Assembly: GCA_964057225.1 (NCBI GenBank)
Contig: OZ059898.1
Location: 9,486,001-9,550,000 of the forward strand
Source of the DNA: Auanema rhodensis
Taxonomy: Eukaryota > Nematoda > Chromadorea > Rhabditida > Rhabditidae
Length of the DNA stretch: 64,000 bases
Direction: 5' to 3'
Shown here: positions 11,000 through 19,617 of the stretch, piece by piece
Position numbering within the stretch: the stretch's first letter is position 1
Layout of the letters: every line of letters starts with the position of its first letter
Translations under genes and position numbers: made by a program
The notes under the pieces: model-generated
Database searches by the model: none
What the model saw: only the letters and a program-made list of their open reading frames with translations
What the model was told of the DNA's origin: nothing

Positions 11000-11503
11000 G
11001 TGTTTCTTAAAATTCGAGCCTGAGTTATGAGTTTTAATTTCGAATCTGGTTATTGAAAATCAAAAAAAGATTTTTTTCATTTGACCACTACAACAGCACC
11101 GAACTTGGATAACAGCGATAAGCTGAGTTCAAACTTTAAAGAAATTGAAATCTTCATATCTCCTCTTAATCATATTGTTCCATAATTGTTTCCAATTTTT
11201 TTTGATTAAGAGGGAGAATGCAATCTAATATGTGACGATTTTTTTTATAGAATGTAGTGGTTCCGTGGTGTAATGATTAGCATTTAGGACTCCAAGTGCT
11301 GCGACCCGAGTTTATATCAAAACCGAACTTTCAAGATTCGCTTTTTGTTTCGACCGAAATATGTTTCACAGATTTACTACAGTTTTTGTTCAAAACTCAT
11401 AGTCCTAAAAATACCTCTATACCACACTATGAAGCAGCGTAGAACCTATCAGGAGATCCGGCGATATTTCTCTCCAGAGTATTCGTAATACTTTAAATTT
11501 TTT
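11000..11503. repeat. 504-bp composite repeat, copy 1 (Tc1 end + tRNA-like stretch)
   Basis: Nearly identical (a few substitutions) and in the same orientation as 41181-41685. At its right end it carries, on the minus strand, the tail of a Tc1-like transposase (KVLRILW, SPDLL), which then runs into unrelated sequence. Inside is a tRNA-like stretch at 11259-11330. The junction between the Tc1 tail and the rest is the same in both copies, so the composite existed before it was duplicated. Confidence 0.8.
11259..11330 (+). tRNA. tRNA-Gln-like pseudogene inside the composite repeat
   Basis: It begins GGTTCCGTGGTGTAATGATT, very like the 5' half and A box of eukaryotic tRNA-Gln. The anticodon arm no longer pairs properly, the T arm (GAGTTTATATC) is degenerate, and the 3' acceptor strand does not match GGTTCC. 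So it is a tRNA-derived relic, not a functional tRNA. The same sequence lies at 41441-41512. Confidence 0.55.
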
Positions 11504-11985
11504 TACGTTGTCAATCGCTCTACTTATAGGACACGTATGGAACATGCCTAATACCGAAAAAAAGTAGCTGACCTCAGCTACATCGAGAAAGTGAAATTCC
11601 ATGCAAATGTGAAAGTTGTATGAAATGTTTAAAAAATAAAAGAATATTGATAATATAGAATAATTTTTTTTGAAAAATAAAAGAAAAAACAATGTGAATA
11701 CAAAATAATACATCATATATCATACTGGGAATCTTTCAATAGTTCTTTTAGTCTTCTTCATAATACTGGTGTATCTCTGGTAATGGTGATGATCCTAGGT
11801 CGTGGAGAAGATCCATAGTCTTGTTGCATAAATCCGTTTTTTTTCCATTTCTTCTTTGGTGGTTGCTGGTGATGCCAGAAATATTTGTAGAGCATTTATA
11901 ATGTTTTTTTTGCCTCTGTGGATGGCAGTTCGCTGCAATGTTGCAGGCTCCATTCTTGATAGGCCGAATGGGTCTCGGCAATAAT
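11504..11985. other. Non-coding or eroded stretch left of the interrupted ORF
   Basis: Minus-strand frames are open in short pieces (11748-11981, 11795-12019) and may be decayed 3' coding sequence of the ORF ending at 11986, but no frame is convincing. About 11715-11737 carries a 22-bp sequence that is inverted relative to about 41126-41148. Confidence 0.45.
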
Positions 11986-12104
11986 TCAGTTTGGTGTCTG
12001 CTGTTCTGGTGAATCGCAACTAGGTGAATAACCTAATTGGTCCCTTAGTTCAGCAATGACATCTCGGATGACTGCTGCTATGTTGGCCCATGGTCCTATG
12101 CAGT
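11986..12104 (-). CDS. 3' part of a minus-strand ORF split by the BEL/Pao provirus
   Basis: This is the second part of a 120-codon ORF whose first 83 codons lie at 40739-40987. The 5-bp duplication GCAGT (12100-12104 and 40739-40743) marks where the provirus entered. With one copy of it removed, the two parts are in the same frame (249 + 114 nt) and end at a TGA at 11986. The C-terminal part is helical-looking and polar. I do not recognise the family; it could be the gag of an older retroelement. Confidence 0.6.
12100..12104. repeat. Left target-site duplication (GCAGT) of the BEL/Pao provirus
   Basis: GCAGT directly precedes the LTR start TGTGCG at 12105 and directly follows the 3' LTR end at 40738. 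Five bases fits BEL/Pao integration. Confidence 0.85.
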
Positions 12105-12313
12105 TGTGCGAACGCACTCCATCTTTCCCATACTCTTTTTTGGACAACGATGCACTTTTATTCCCACTATTCTATTCACCTATGACTCATACGTGCCGCA
12201 CACACACATGCAAGTTTATCCGATTACTCCCCAGATGTTCCTTCCTTATTGTCTCTTAAACACATCTGTCCATCTTAACCTTTTATGTTTAATCTTGTTC
12301 TCTTATTGCCTAT
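12105..12313 (+). repeat. 5' LTR of BEL/Pao provirus, truncated
   Basis: Matches 40078-40286 with one difference in about 209 bp. It breaks at 12313 straight into Maverick A coding sequence with about one base of overlap, marking a deletion junction. Confidence 0.9.
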
Positions 12314-12646
12314 TATACGTGCTTCTTCCTCAGCTCCAAGAGGCTTTGTATTGTTGGCGATAAATGATTCTCTTCCAGCATTGATTCCGCGTATTATTTC
12401 ATCACCATTTGCATAGTTGCCTTTAGGCAAGTGCAGAATAAATTTTCTATTGGAAAAACGTAGTGTATAAGATAAATCTTTTTGAACATTTAATATAGAA
12501 CAAGGAAAAATGATGTCTGTCAGCCCAATGCAATATCTATTATTGCGTAGCCTTAGTGTTTCAGGTAATCTGGTAAGAAACACTGATGATGTATTACTTT
12601 TTTCAGAGTCAACTGATGATGGAAGAGTAATGTAAAAATCATCCAT
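12313..12646 (-). pseudogene. Maverick A minor capsid (penton), N-terminal fragment
   Basis: The first about 110 codons match the intact minor capsid gene of Maverick B (18755-19612) with two amino-acid differences. It is then cut at 12313 where BEL LTR sequence begins. It is divergently oriented to the ATPase at 12726, as in Maverick B. Confidence 0.9.
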
Positions 12647-12725
12647 GACAAACCACCACTTGATACGTGTACATTATTGCAAATGAAATCATTTGCATTT
12701 TAGGTACATTTACGAGTGGTTGATT

Positions 12726-13373
12726 ATGGTTTTCAGCTTCAAACTACCCAGTCAGACAACTGTAATAGGTGCTACCCAATGCGGTAAAACAACCCTCATA
12801 AAGCACATATGTGAAAATACTGAAAAGTTTTTCAACGTCCCCATTGATAGAATATTCTGGTTCAGTCAATGTGGGTCATCGTCAGGTGTACCAATAAATG
12901 ATGAGCGTTTAATAATTATTCAAGGGCCGCCTGATCATGATTTGATAAAAGAACAAAAGGGAGTAAATACTATACTAGTGCTGGATGATTTGATGAACTT
13001 TTTTTCATCGAATAAAGCAGCAAAGGAATTACAAAACAACATTTTTACAGTATGGGCTCATCACTGGAATTTGGCAGTGTTTAATCTTGTGCAAGCGGCA
13101 TTTCAACTGGACAGGACCAGTCGAATCAATAGTACATATATAATACTGATGAAAAGTCATTCATATATATTACAAATACGTAATTGTCTGCAGCAATTAT
13201 TTGGGCCACATTTCAAAAATGCTCTAGAGGCGTATGATGATGCAATGTCTACTCCCTATAGTCATTTACTGATTGACAATCATCCTTTAACAAGTGAGAA
13301 GCAGCGTATACTATCTGATATAACAGCGGAGAACCCTATTGTTTATGTTGCCAGAAATGTGTTTAGTGTTTAA
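12726..13373 (+). CDS. Maverick A packaging ATPase (first copy)
   Basis: FtsK/HerA-type genome packaging ATPase, 215 aa from the Met before VFSFKLPSQ (an upstream in-frame extension to 12693 is less likely). Walker A is GATQCGKTT (about residues 14-22) and Walker B is TILVLDD. It differs from the Maverick B gene at four positions and is intact. The start of the next gene follows, where Maverick B inserted. A partial second copy lies beyond Maverick B at 29074-29667. Confidence 0.88.
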   Translation: MVFSFKLPSQTTVIGATQCGKTTLIKHICENTEKFFNVPIDRIFWFSQCGSSSGVPINDERLIIIQGPPDHDLIKEQKGVNTILVLDDLMNFFSSNKAAKELQNNIFTVWAHHWNLAVFNLVQAAFQLDRTSRINSTYIILMKSHSYILQIRNCLQQLFGPHFKNALEAYDDAMSTPYSHLLIDNHPLTSEKQRILSDITAENPIVYVARNVFSV

Positions 13374-13389
13374 AGTGCTTGTTCAATGA

Positions 13390-13395
13390 GTGGTC
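13390..13395. repeat. Left target-site duplication (GTGGTC) of Maverick B
   Basis: GTGGTC at 13390-13395 and 29039-29044 flank Maverick B exactly. The uninterrupted site is visible at 29688-29693 in the second copy of the region. Six bp is the Maverick/Polinton hallmark. The site is codons 2-4 of the 102-aa gene. Confidence 0.93.
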
Positions 13396-13437
13396 AGTAG
13401 AGAGCCGTGCAAAATTTACTAACCACGCCCCCAAACA

Positions 13438-13547
13438 GTTGCTAAAAACATACTTTTGGGGGCGTCAGCTGCTAAAAACATACTTTTGGGGAGCGTCAGC
13501 TGTCAAAAACATATTTTTGAGCGTCAGCTGTTAAAATCATATTTTGG
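13438..13547. repeat. Four about 31-bp tandem units in the TIR (CAGCTG plus AAAACATA core)
   Basis: Units of the form GGGCGTCAGCTGCTAAAAACATACTTTT recur four times with small changes; the same set is at 28905-29000 and 34065-34165. Each unit carries the palindrome CAGCTG. They may be binding sites for an element protein, but this is inferred only from repetition and position. Confidence 0.75.
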
Positions 13548-13599
13548 CATCATGGTTCATGGATTTTCCTTTTTTAAATTTAAAAATCATGATTTAAAG

Positions 13600-13965
13600 C
13601 ATGATTTTTTTTTTTTTTTTTTCAAATCAAATTTTAAATTTGTTTATTCAAATGTATGTATATAGTTTTAATTATTTTTAAATATATTAAGTAAAAATAA
13701 AAATTATAAATTTTAAATATTTAAATTATATTTAAATTTTATATATATATAAATTATATTTAAACTTTAAATAATTAAATTATATTTAAATTTTATATAT
13801 ATAAATTATATTTAAACTTTAAATATTTAAATTATATTTAAATTTTATATATATAAATTATATTTAAACTTTAAATTTTATATATATAAATTATATTTAA
13901 ACTTTAAATTTTATATATATAAATTATATTTAAATTTTAAATATATAAATTTGTTTTTAAATTTT
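13600..13965. repeat. AT-only minisatellite in the TIR
   Basis: Tandem units of about 50 bp built from TATATTTAAATTTTATATATATAAAT and variants, with almost no G or C. Copy number differs among the three TIRs in the window, explaining their length differences. There is no coding potential. Confidence 0.8.
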
Positions 13966-14122
13966 ATTTCTTTCTTTATTTCTTTATTAAATTTATTAAT
14001 AATGTTTGTTTACTTGATTTGTTTATTTTTTATTGTATTGTGTTTGTACTATTTTATTTTAAAGAACAGTAAAATTTTTGCATGTATATCGTTTTGTTCA
14101 CCGTACTTGTTACGGGTAGTTC

Positions 14123-14275
14123 AATGGAACACATATCGAAGGTTAATTCGATAAGAACGATATGAAATACAAAATTTAATGGAACACATATCGAAGGTTA
14201 ATTCGATAAGAACGATATAAAATACCAAAATTTAATGGAACACATATCGAAAGTTAATTCGATAAGAACGACATT
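14123..14275. repeat. Three about 56-bp tandem units with ATATCGAA...TTCGATA inverted repeats
   Basis: AATGGAACACATATCGAAGG starts at 14123, 14178 and 14234. Each unit contains ATATCGAA and TTCGATA arms plus a further ATCGTTCTTATCGAA complement, so single strands could fold. Also present at 28377-28535 (three) and about 33398-33610 (four). Confidence 0.8.
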
Positions 14276-14934
14276 AAATTATTAATTTTTGAAATTACAA
14301 ATTGTTATTAATTATATTTATTCTAACAAGTAAAAGTTTCAAATTAAAAGAAAAGACTAGTTTTAAACTTTATTTTACTAATATAACAATACAATAACTA
14401 AATAGAGCACACATTGAAGGTAAATACAATAAGATTAACAAACAGTTGCGCTGACCTCAATGAAACGCATATCGATGGTTAATAAACAGTAATAACTGCA
14501 CTGTGGGGGTTTAAATATAGTATAATCATTTTAACATTTCAAAAGTTTTAGTTTCGTAATATAATCATTTTTAAATATTCAAGAATGAAATATTTTTACA
14601 TATAAAACGTTGGCAGTCACATGTTTTGTGCTACAATATGGGTGTAAAACTATACTATGAATAATATATGAGCTATTAAGCAAAGTTTAAAAAGCCTAAA
14701 TGTTTTACAGAGATGGCTGTTGTTTATGGCACAAACGGTAAACAATAATGTTTAAAGAGATGTAAAAACTAATTAATATGCAGATTGTTTACAGGTTCAG
14801 AGTGCGCCAACTGTTGGCAACTGTCGATGAGATGAGTATATCTGCATAAATATGCTGTAAAATCTAATTAATAAAAGAATTTCATCAGCAAACTTGATTG
14901 TAACACAATGGGTTGTACTTTACAAAAATCTTTG

Positions 14935-14943
14935 TATAAAAGG
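14935..14943 (+). promoter_or_regulatory. TATA box (TATAAAAGG) of the three-exon gene
   Basis: Lies about 150 bp before the ATG at 15094, followed by a short transcribed-looking leader. The stretch is kept in Maverick A (32729-32737, minus). The rest of 14471-15093 shows nothing coding. Confidence 0.6.
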
Positions 14944-15093
14944 TTGGCAATTTTGCTACATTTACATTTCAGCTCTGCCGACTATCCGAGGATCCGACGT
15001 TTCACCATCTCCTGCCACTCTTTGCCAATCGCCATAGACTGCTCCTCTCTGCAAGTTTGCCTTATATTTTAGAAAGTTGGATCTTTAGCGGAA

Positions 15094-15679
15094 ATGAAGC
15101 GTGCTGTACTTGCTGATGTGACAAATGTTGTGCGCAAATCGCCTGAACCTGAAGTACCACGACCACCCACACCAGCACCAAATTTCACAAGTTTTGGTAT
15201 GAACCTTAACTTGTCTTTTTTAAATCTTTAATTTAGATTCACCAATAAAGCAGATTGAGATTCTGAGAGAGAGCACTCCACCAAGGAGTGTATTAATGAG
15301 ACCGATTTGTCTCTGCAAAACTTGTAGGGAATCATTGCAGGTTATAGACGAGTATCACTGTTTCAGCCTCTGTATAAAGTGTAGAGGAAGGAATGATGCG
15401 TTGGGTCTTTTGAAGGAGTTTCGTCACTATAAGCCCGAAAACTTTTCTATTAATGTAAGCTTGCATATTTATTTATTTTCAATTTTATAATTTTTTTAGA
15501 TGCGCTTTTATAACACCATGACGTGCAAGCAATTGTTGAACAATATGGGCTATATTGTTATATATGCAGATGAGGCTACTGTAAAGACTTTTGGTTATAA
15601 GCAGAATGTATTCTACTTTAAACTAATTCCTGAAGCACTCAACCTGAACATGTTTATCCGCTTTGATCCTTCATTTTGA
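15094..15679 (+). CDS. Maverick B three-exon cysteine-rich (zinc-ribbon-like) protein, unknown role
   Basis: Exons 15094-15196, 15237-15454 and 15500-15679 join to 501 nt (166 aa) with intron phases that keep the frame; both introns (40 and 45 nt) have GT..AG ends. The N-terminus is proline-rich and disordered-looking. The middle holds CLCKTC and CFSLCIKC, six to seven cysteines arranged like a treble-clef or ribbon zinc site. The C-terminus has hydrophobic strands (YIVIYADE). Maverick A keeps the gene at 32021-32577. It lies nearest the TIR, oriented inward, behind a TATA box. I do not recognise the family; a regulatory or nucleic-acid-binding role is a guess. Confidence 0.72.
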
Positions 15680-15972
15680 CTACAACAAGCACAAATAGTA
15701 CAATTGGCGTTTTATTCTTGTTTTGTTATGTGGCATTTTTATATTCTCAGCCGTAACATTTTTTTTTCCAGCTCTTGCGAATATCCATCAATGGCTCATC
15801 AATTGAGGACGAATGATCAACCAACTGGTAAGAATTTGAAAATTTGAATAGTCTACATTTTTTTTTCCAGGTTGAATTGTTGTTTGTATTTTGCTGGTTT
15901 TTTATTGTTACATTATGCGATATATCAAATAAATCATTTATTATAATTACAATTGTTTATAACATTGAAAAA
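15680..15972. other. Gap between convergent genes with an orphan exon-like segment
   Basis: An exon-like segment 15776-15831 has a strong acceptor (T-run CCAG) and donor (CTG|GTAAGA); a second strong acceptor is at about 15870. If spliced from a donor-like GTATTC inside the third exon of the gene at 15094, it would give that gene another short C-terminus. AATAAA-like signals for both strands lie at about 15928. Confidence 0.4.
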
Positions 15973-17037
15973 TTATACATTTAAATTTTCTGCATCTATC
16001 CATTCATTAAAGTTGTCGGGATATCCACTCCATTTTACAAATACTTGACGTTTACCGCTTCGAGTACGCTCTTTTAAAACTTTTTCTATATAGTACTTGT
16101 TGCTTTTATTAGTAGCCAAGACAAGTTCAGGTTCGTAGAATATTCCCTTTATACGTTCACCATTATAATCTACAAGTTTATACACGGTTGGGTTTCCGGT
16201 TACAACCTCATCAATTGTGAACAGCTCCATTGTATATCCAGACTCGTAGCTTTTTTCAAAAGTACGCCTATTTTTGCTTATGCGAACAGTATCACCAATT
16301 TTAAAGCGGCTTTTAACAGCTGGTGCATATTCTTCAATGAATATATTTGCTTTAACATCAATGGGCCGCATTTTTATAGAGCGGTTATAAGATTTGTTTA
16401 TTCCTTCAACCAAATCATCTAGGATATCAATCCAACGATGATTATTCTTGTAATAGAGATATTTCATCATGCGTGTTTTTAAAGTTCTATTTGCTCGCTC
16501 CACCATTGCAGCCTTTTGTGGTGAACTTGTAGATCCGTGCAGTATGGCAAACTTTTTGAATAGTTTTTCACAATGACTATTATAAAACTCTGTGCCATTA
16601 TCAGTAATCAACTGAATTGGTATAAAATTCTTGAATAAATTTTCAAATGCACTAGCAACCTCTATACCACCTTTAGTTTTCAAAGGCCTAACATATAACA
16701 TGCGTGAAACATCAATCATGGTCAACATGTAAGCATAGCCGTCGTTTAATTTTTTATATTTTTGCATATCAACCAAATCTGCTTGCACTGTTAGAAATCG
16801 ACCACATCCTCTAGTCTTTCTAGTCTGCATACGCATTCTGGTTGGTTTATGCCGTGTAAAAGTTTCAGAATCTTGCAAAAAATCATCAACTTGTACCTTT
16901 GAAATGCCATGTTTTCGTGCTTGCGATAATAAATTCTTGGCTGATGTATATGAAGCTGGATGTTTTATATCGTAATAAATGCTCGCCAAAATATCATTTC
17001 CATAATCTAATGTAGAACCTTTTACGACCTTGGCCAT
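15973..17037 (-). CDS. Maverick B integrase with C-terminal chromodomain
   Basis: Retroviral-type DDE integrase used by Mavericks for insertion. Start chosen at the ATG at 17037 (MAKVVKG); the open frame runs to 17088, overlapping the preceding gene. Catalytic residues: Asp in VQADLVDM, Asp in ITDNGTEF, Glu in AAMVERANR. The C-terminus (about the last 50 residues) is a chromodomain (YYIEKVL, VFVKWSGYP, EWIDAENL), which usually directs insertion to particular chromatin. Compared with the Maverick A copy it lacks one codon in the strand after the first Asp (IDVSRM against IDVYTRM), which could affect folding. Confidence 0.93.
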   Translation of the reverse strand: MAKVVKGSTLDYGNDILASIYYDIKHPASYTSAKNLLSQARKHGISKVQVDDFLQDSETFTRHKPTRMRMQTRKTRGCGRFLTVQADLVDMQKYKKLNDGYAYMLTMIDVSRMLYVRPLKTKGGIEVASAFENLFKNFIPIQLITDNGTEFYNSHCEKLFKKFAILHGSTSSPQKAAMVERANRTLKTRMMKYLYYKNNHRWIDILDDLVEGINKSYNRSIKMRPIDVKANIFIEEYAPAVKSRFKIGDTVRISKNRRTFEKSYESGYTMELFTIDEVVTGNPTVYKLVDYNGERIKGIFYEPELVLATNKSNKYYIEKVLKERTRSGKRQVFVKWSGYPDNFNEWIDAENLNV

Positions 17038-17710
17038 TCTGTGTTTCTCCCGCCTGAGGTGTGTAATATGATTCGGCGGCAGTATCAAAAGTCTTTGACC
17101 TTTTACTTTTGAGTGTACGAACCGGTGATGGTGAATATCGAATAACAGCTTTACGATGACGAGGCGTTCTAGGTAATATAGTAGAGTCCAAGTCTGTAAC
17201 AGCCGGTTCAGCTCTAGTTACAACGTCAACTGAATCATTGTCAGCCGACTCTCTTCTAGTTTGTTTCTTGTTAGAACTAGATACGCCTTTACTGGCTAAA
17301 AACTTTGACAAGACTGAAAATCCATTGGGCTCCGTTTTTGTTTTATCCAGTACAAAATCTAAAATTTTTGTAATATTCGTGTTTGGTACAGCCTCATTAT
17401 TAATCACAAGTTGGTTATTCTTGTTTGTGCGCACCTCTGGAAATTTCTCCCACAAATTGTTATACTTTCTTGGCAACTTGTATTCTGGCAATAGAGGTGG
17501 ATCAACATTTTCCACTTGTACTGATATGGGCGCATCTATACTTTCTCTATAGTTTTTGAGACGAGCAATCAAGTCTTCGTATAGTTCAGCCTTTTTATAG
17601 TCGGGTATAGCTCTATTTTCTCGTAAAAGCTTGAGCTCTGCATCAAACTTGTCTATATTAATTGTTTCCTCGTCGACAGGAATTAGTCGATATTTATGGT
17701 TGAGCTTCAT
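16994..17710 (-). CDS. Maverick 238-aa protein, unknown
   Basis: Lies between the 102-aa gene (4-nt ATGA overlap) and integrase (44-nt overlap), as in a compact viral operon. The N-terminal 110 residues are charged and helical-looking, followed by a segment with WEKFPE and VLDKTKTEPNG. The C-terminal 90 residues are Ser/Arg/Lys-rich and probably disordered. The amino-acid sequence is identical in Maverick A (29985-30701), so it is under constraint or very recently copied. No family recognised; its gene order suggests a structural or DNA-binding partner. Confidence 0.75.
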   Translation of the reverse strand: MKLNHKYRLIPVDEETINIDKFDAELKLLRENRAIPDYKKAELYEDLIARLKNYRESIDAPISVQVENVDPPLLPEYKLPRKYNNLWEKFPEVRTNKNNQLVINNEAVPNTNITKILDFVLDKTKTEPNGFSVLSKFLASKGVSSSNKKQTRRESADNDSVDVVTRAEPAVTDLDSTILPRTPRHRKAVIRYSPSPVRTLKSKRSKTFDTAAESYYTPQAGETQNGQGRKRFYIRLWK

Positions 17711-18015
17711 GATTTAAAACCAAAATAGGCAATACCACATGTAACTATTGTTTTCAATTGTTTGTGTGAAAGCGTTGCCAATAATGATTTAGCCTTTTCC
17801 GGTGTGCGTATCAAAGCTATTTGACGTAATAATGAAGATATGGGCAAGAGGGTTTTATATTCCTTGTTAGTTAAAAGAAAATTATTATTTTTCACAATAT
17901 TAAATACAATTTCAACAATAATTTCAATTTGTGCAAAAGAAAATGAGGAAACAGAACAAGGAGTTTTGGCGCAAGAAGACAAAAAGTTGAAATTTGACAA
18001 AATACGACCACTCAT
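17707..18015 (-). CDS. Maverick 102-aa protein, unknown
   Basis: Follows the ATPase by 12 nt and overlaps the next gene by 4 nt. Mostly alpha-helical, ending in a block (RQIALIRT, SLLATLSHKQ, IVTCGIAYF) that resembles the short helical proteins encoded beside capsid genes in Polinton-like viruses. Identical to the Maverick A copy at 29680-29988. Maverick B itself inserted into codons 2-4 of another copy of this gene. Confidence 0.7.
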   Translation of the reverse strand: MSGRILSNFNFLSSCAKTPCSVSSFSFAQIEIIVEIVFNIVKNNNFLLTNKEYKTLLPISSLLRQIALIRTPEKAKSLLATLSHKQLKTIVTCGIAYFGFKS

Positions 18016-18027
18016 TGAACAAGCACT

Positions 18028-18675
18028 TTAAACACTAAACACATTTCTGGCAACATAAACAATAGGGTTCTCCGCTGTTATATCAGATAGTATACGCTGC
18101 TTCTCACTTGTTAAAGGATGATTGTCAATCAGTAAATGACTATAGGGAGTAGACATTGCATCATCATACGCCTCTAGAGCATTTTTGAAACGTGGCCCAA
18201 ATAATTGCTGCAGACAATTACGTATTTGTAATATATCTGAATGACTTTTCATCAGTATTATGTATGTACTATTGATTCGACTGGTCCTGTCCAGTTGAAA
18301 TGCCGCTTGCACAAGATTAAACACTGCCAAATTCCAGTGATGAGCCCATACTGTAAAAATGTTGTTTTGTAATTCCTTTGCTGCTTTATTCGATGAAAAA
18401 AAGTTCATCAAATCATCCAGCACTAGTATAGTATTTACTCCCTTTTGTTCATTTATCAAATCAGGATCAGGAGGCCCTTGAATAATTATTAAACGCTCAT
18501 CATTTATTGGTACACCTGACGATGACCCACATTGACTAAACCAGAATATTCTATCAATGGGGACGTTGAAAAACTTTTCAGTATTTTCACATATGTGCTT
18601 TATGAGGGTTGTTTTACCGCATTGGGTAGCACCTATTACAGTTGTCTGACTGGGTAGTTTGAAGCTGAAAACCAT
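18028..18675 (-). CDS. Maverick B genome-packaging ATPase (FtsK/HerA type)
   Basis: 215 aa from the ATG at 18675. Walker A GATQCGKTT near the N-terminus, Walker B TILVLDD at about residue 82, then a sensor-like region with QAAFQLDRTS. It should pump element DNA into capsids. It shares an 80-bp divergent spacer with the minor capsid gene, so the two are probably co-regulated. Confidence 0.92.
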   Translation of the reverse strand: MVFSFKLPSQTTVIGATQCGKTTLIKHICENTEKFFNVPIDRIFWFSQCGSSSGVPINDERLIIIQGPPDPDLINEQKGVNTILVLDDLMNFFSSNKAAKELQNNIFTVWAHHWNLAVFNLVQAAFQLDRTSRINSTYIILMKSHSDILQIRNCLQQLFGPRFKNALEAYDDAMSTPYSHLLIDNHPLTSEKQRILSDITAENPIVYVARNVFSV

Positions 18676-18754
18676 AATCAACCACTCGTAAATGTACCTA
18701 AAGTGCAAATGATTTCATTTGCAATAGTGTACACGTATCAAGTGGTGGTTTGTC

Positions 18755-19612
18755 ATGGATGATTTTTACATTACTCTTCCATCATCAGTTGACTCTGAAA
18801 AAAGTAATACATCATCAGTGTTTCTTACCAGATTACCTGAAACACTAAGGCTACGCAATAATAGGTATTGTATTGGGCTGACAGACATCATTTTTCCTTG
18901 TTCTGTATTAAATGTTCGAAAAGATTTATCTTATACACTACGTTTTTCCAATAGAAAATTTATTCTACACTTGCCTAAAGGCAACTATGCAAATGGTGAT
19001 GAAATAATACGCGGAATCAATGCTGGAAGAGAATCATTTATCGCCAACAATACAAAGCCTCTTGGAGCTGAGGAAGAAGCACGTATAAAAAGTTTAATAG
19101 ATAAAGATGAAGATGTAAAAAAATGGTATAATAATCGCCAGGCTGAGGCTAAGCTAGTGGAGGAAATGCTCGCAGACGCCACATTTCAGTTTAACAAAAC
19201 ATTGCAGCGCATAGAGTTTGTAACAAGCAAGCGACTATTAATGAATGCAACGCTTGATGATGATTTTGCATATTTTCTTGGTTTTGAAAATAAAAACATC
19301 AACGATACAATAATAGCCAGGGGTCCCATTGATTTTTCAAATAACATTAATACAATGTATATATATTGTGATATTGTAGAATATTCCATTCTTGGTAATG
19401 TGAAAGCTAATTTACTTGCATGTTTGCCTGTACCACCTCCTACTGAATTTGGTAAAATGATTGCCAAAACATTTAATCCTATTCGTTATGTACCAATCAC
19501 TAGACAAACACTCGATACCATATGTATTGAAATTTTAGATGAATTTGGTCGTCCTATGCAATTTAATTATGGTTCTACAGTTGTTACATTGCATGTTAAA
19601 AATATGAAATAA
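18755..19612 (+). CDS. Maverick B minor capsid protein (penton-type jelly roll)
   Basis: 285 aa. Features typical of Polinton minor capsids: N-terminal MDDFYITLPS, a central YIYCDIVEY block, and the C-terminal stretch FNPIRYVPITRQTLDTI, IEILDEFGRP, TVVTLHVK. A single jelly roll forming the vertex pentamer is expected from the family. It has an intact frame; Maverick A retains only the first about 110 codons. Confidence 0.9.
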   Translation: MDDFYITLPSSVDSEKSNTSSVFLTRLPETLRLRNNRYCIGLTDIIFPCSVLNVRKDLSYTLRFSNRKFILHLPKGNYANGDEIIRGINAGRESFIANNTKPLGAEEEARIKSLIDKDEDVKKWYNNRQAEAKLVEEMLADATFQFNKTLQRIEFVTSKRLLMNATLDDDFAYFLGFENKNINDTIIARGPIDFSNNINTMYIYCDIVEYSILGNVKANLLACLPVPPPTEFGKMIAKTFNPIRYVPITRQTLDTICIEILDEFGRPMQFNYGSTVVTLHVKNMK

Positions 19613-19617
19613 ACGTT

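Larger units (their letters stand above)
13396..14470 (+). repeat. Left terminal inverted repeat of Maverick B
   Basis: Matches the reverse complement of 28176-29038; the left copy is longer because of extra AT-rich repeat units. In order: unique outer 40 bp; four about 31-bp units with CAGCTG (13438-13547); an extreme AT block (13600-13960); three about 56-bp units (14123-14275); then unique sequence up to GCGCTGACCTCAATGAAACGCAT. Confidence 0.9.

Noticed and set aside
11259..11330. Functional tRNA gene
   Set aside because: The anticodon and acceptor stems do not pair and the T arm is degenerate.
11748..12019. Two overlapping minus-strand ORFs as separate genes
   Set aside because: They lie in different frames after the stop of the split ORF and show no motif; probably decayed 3' sequence of the same unit.
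13396..14300. CRISPR-like spaced repeats
   Set aside because: The units are directly tandem without unique spacers, lie in Maverick TIRs, and the DNA is eukaryotic.
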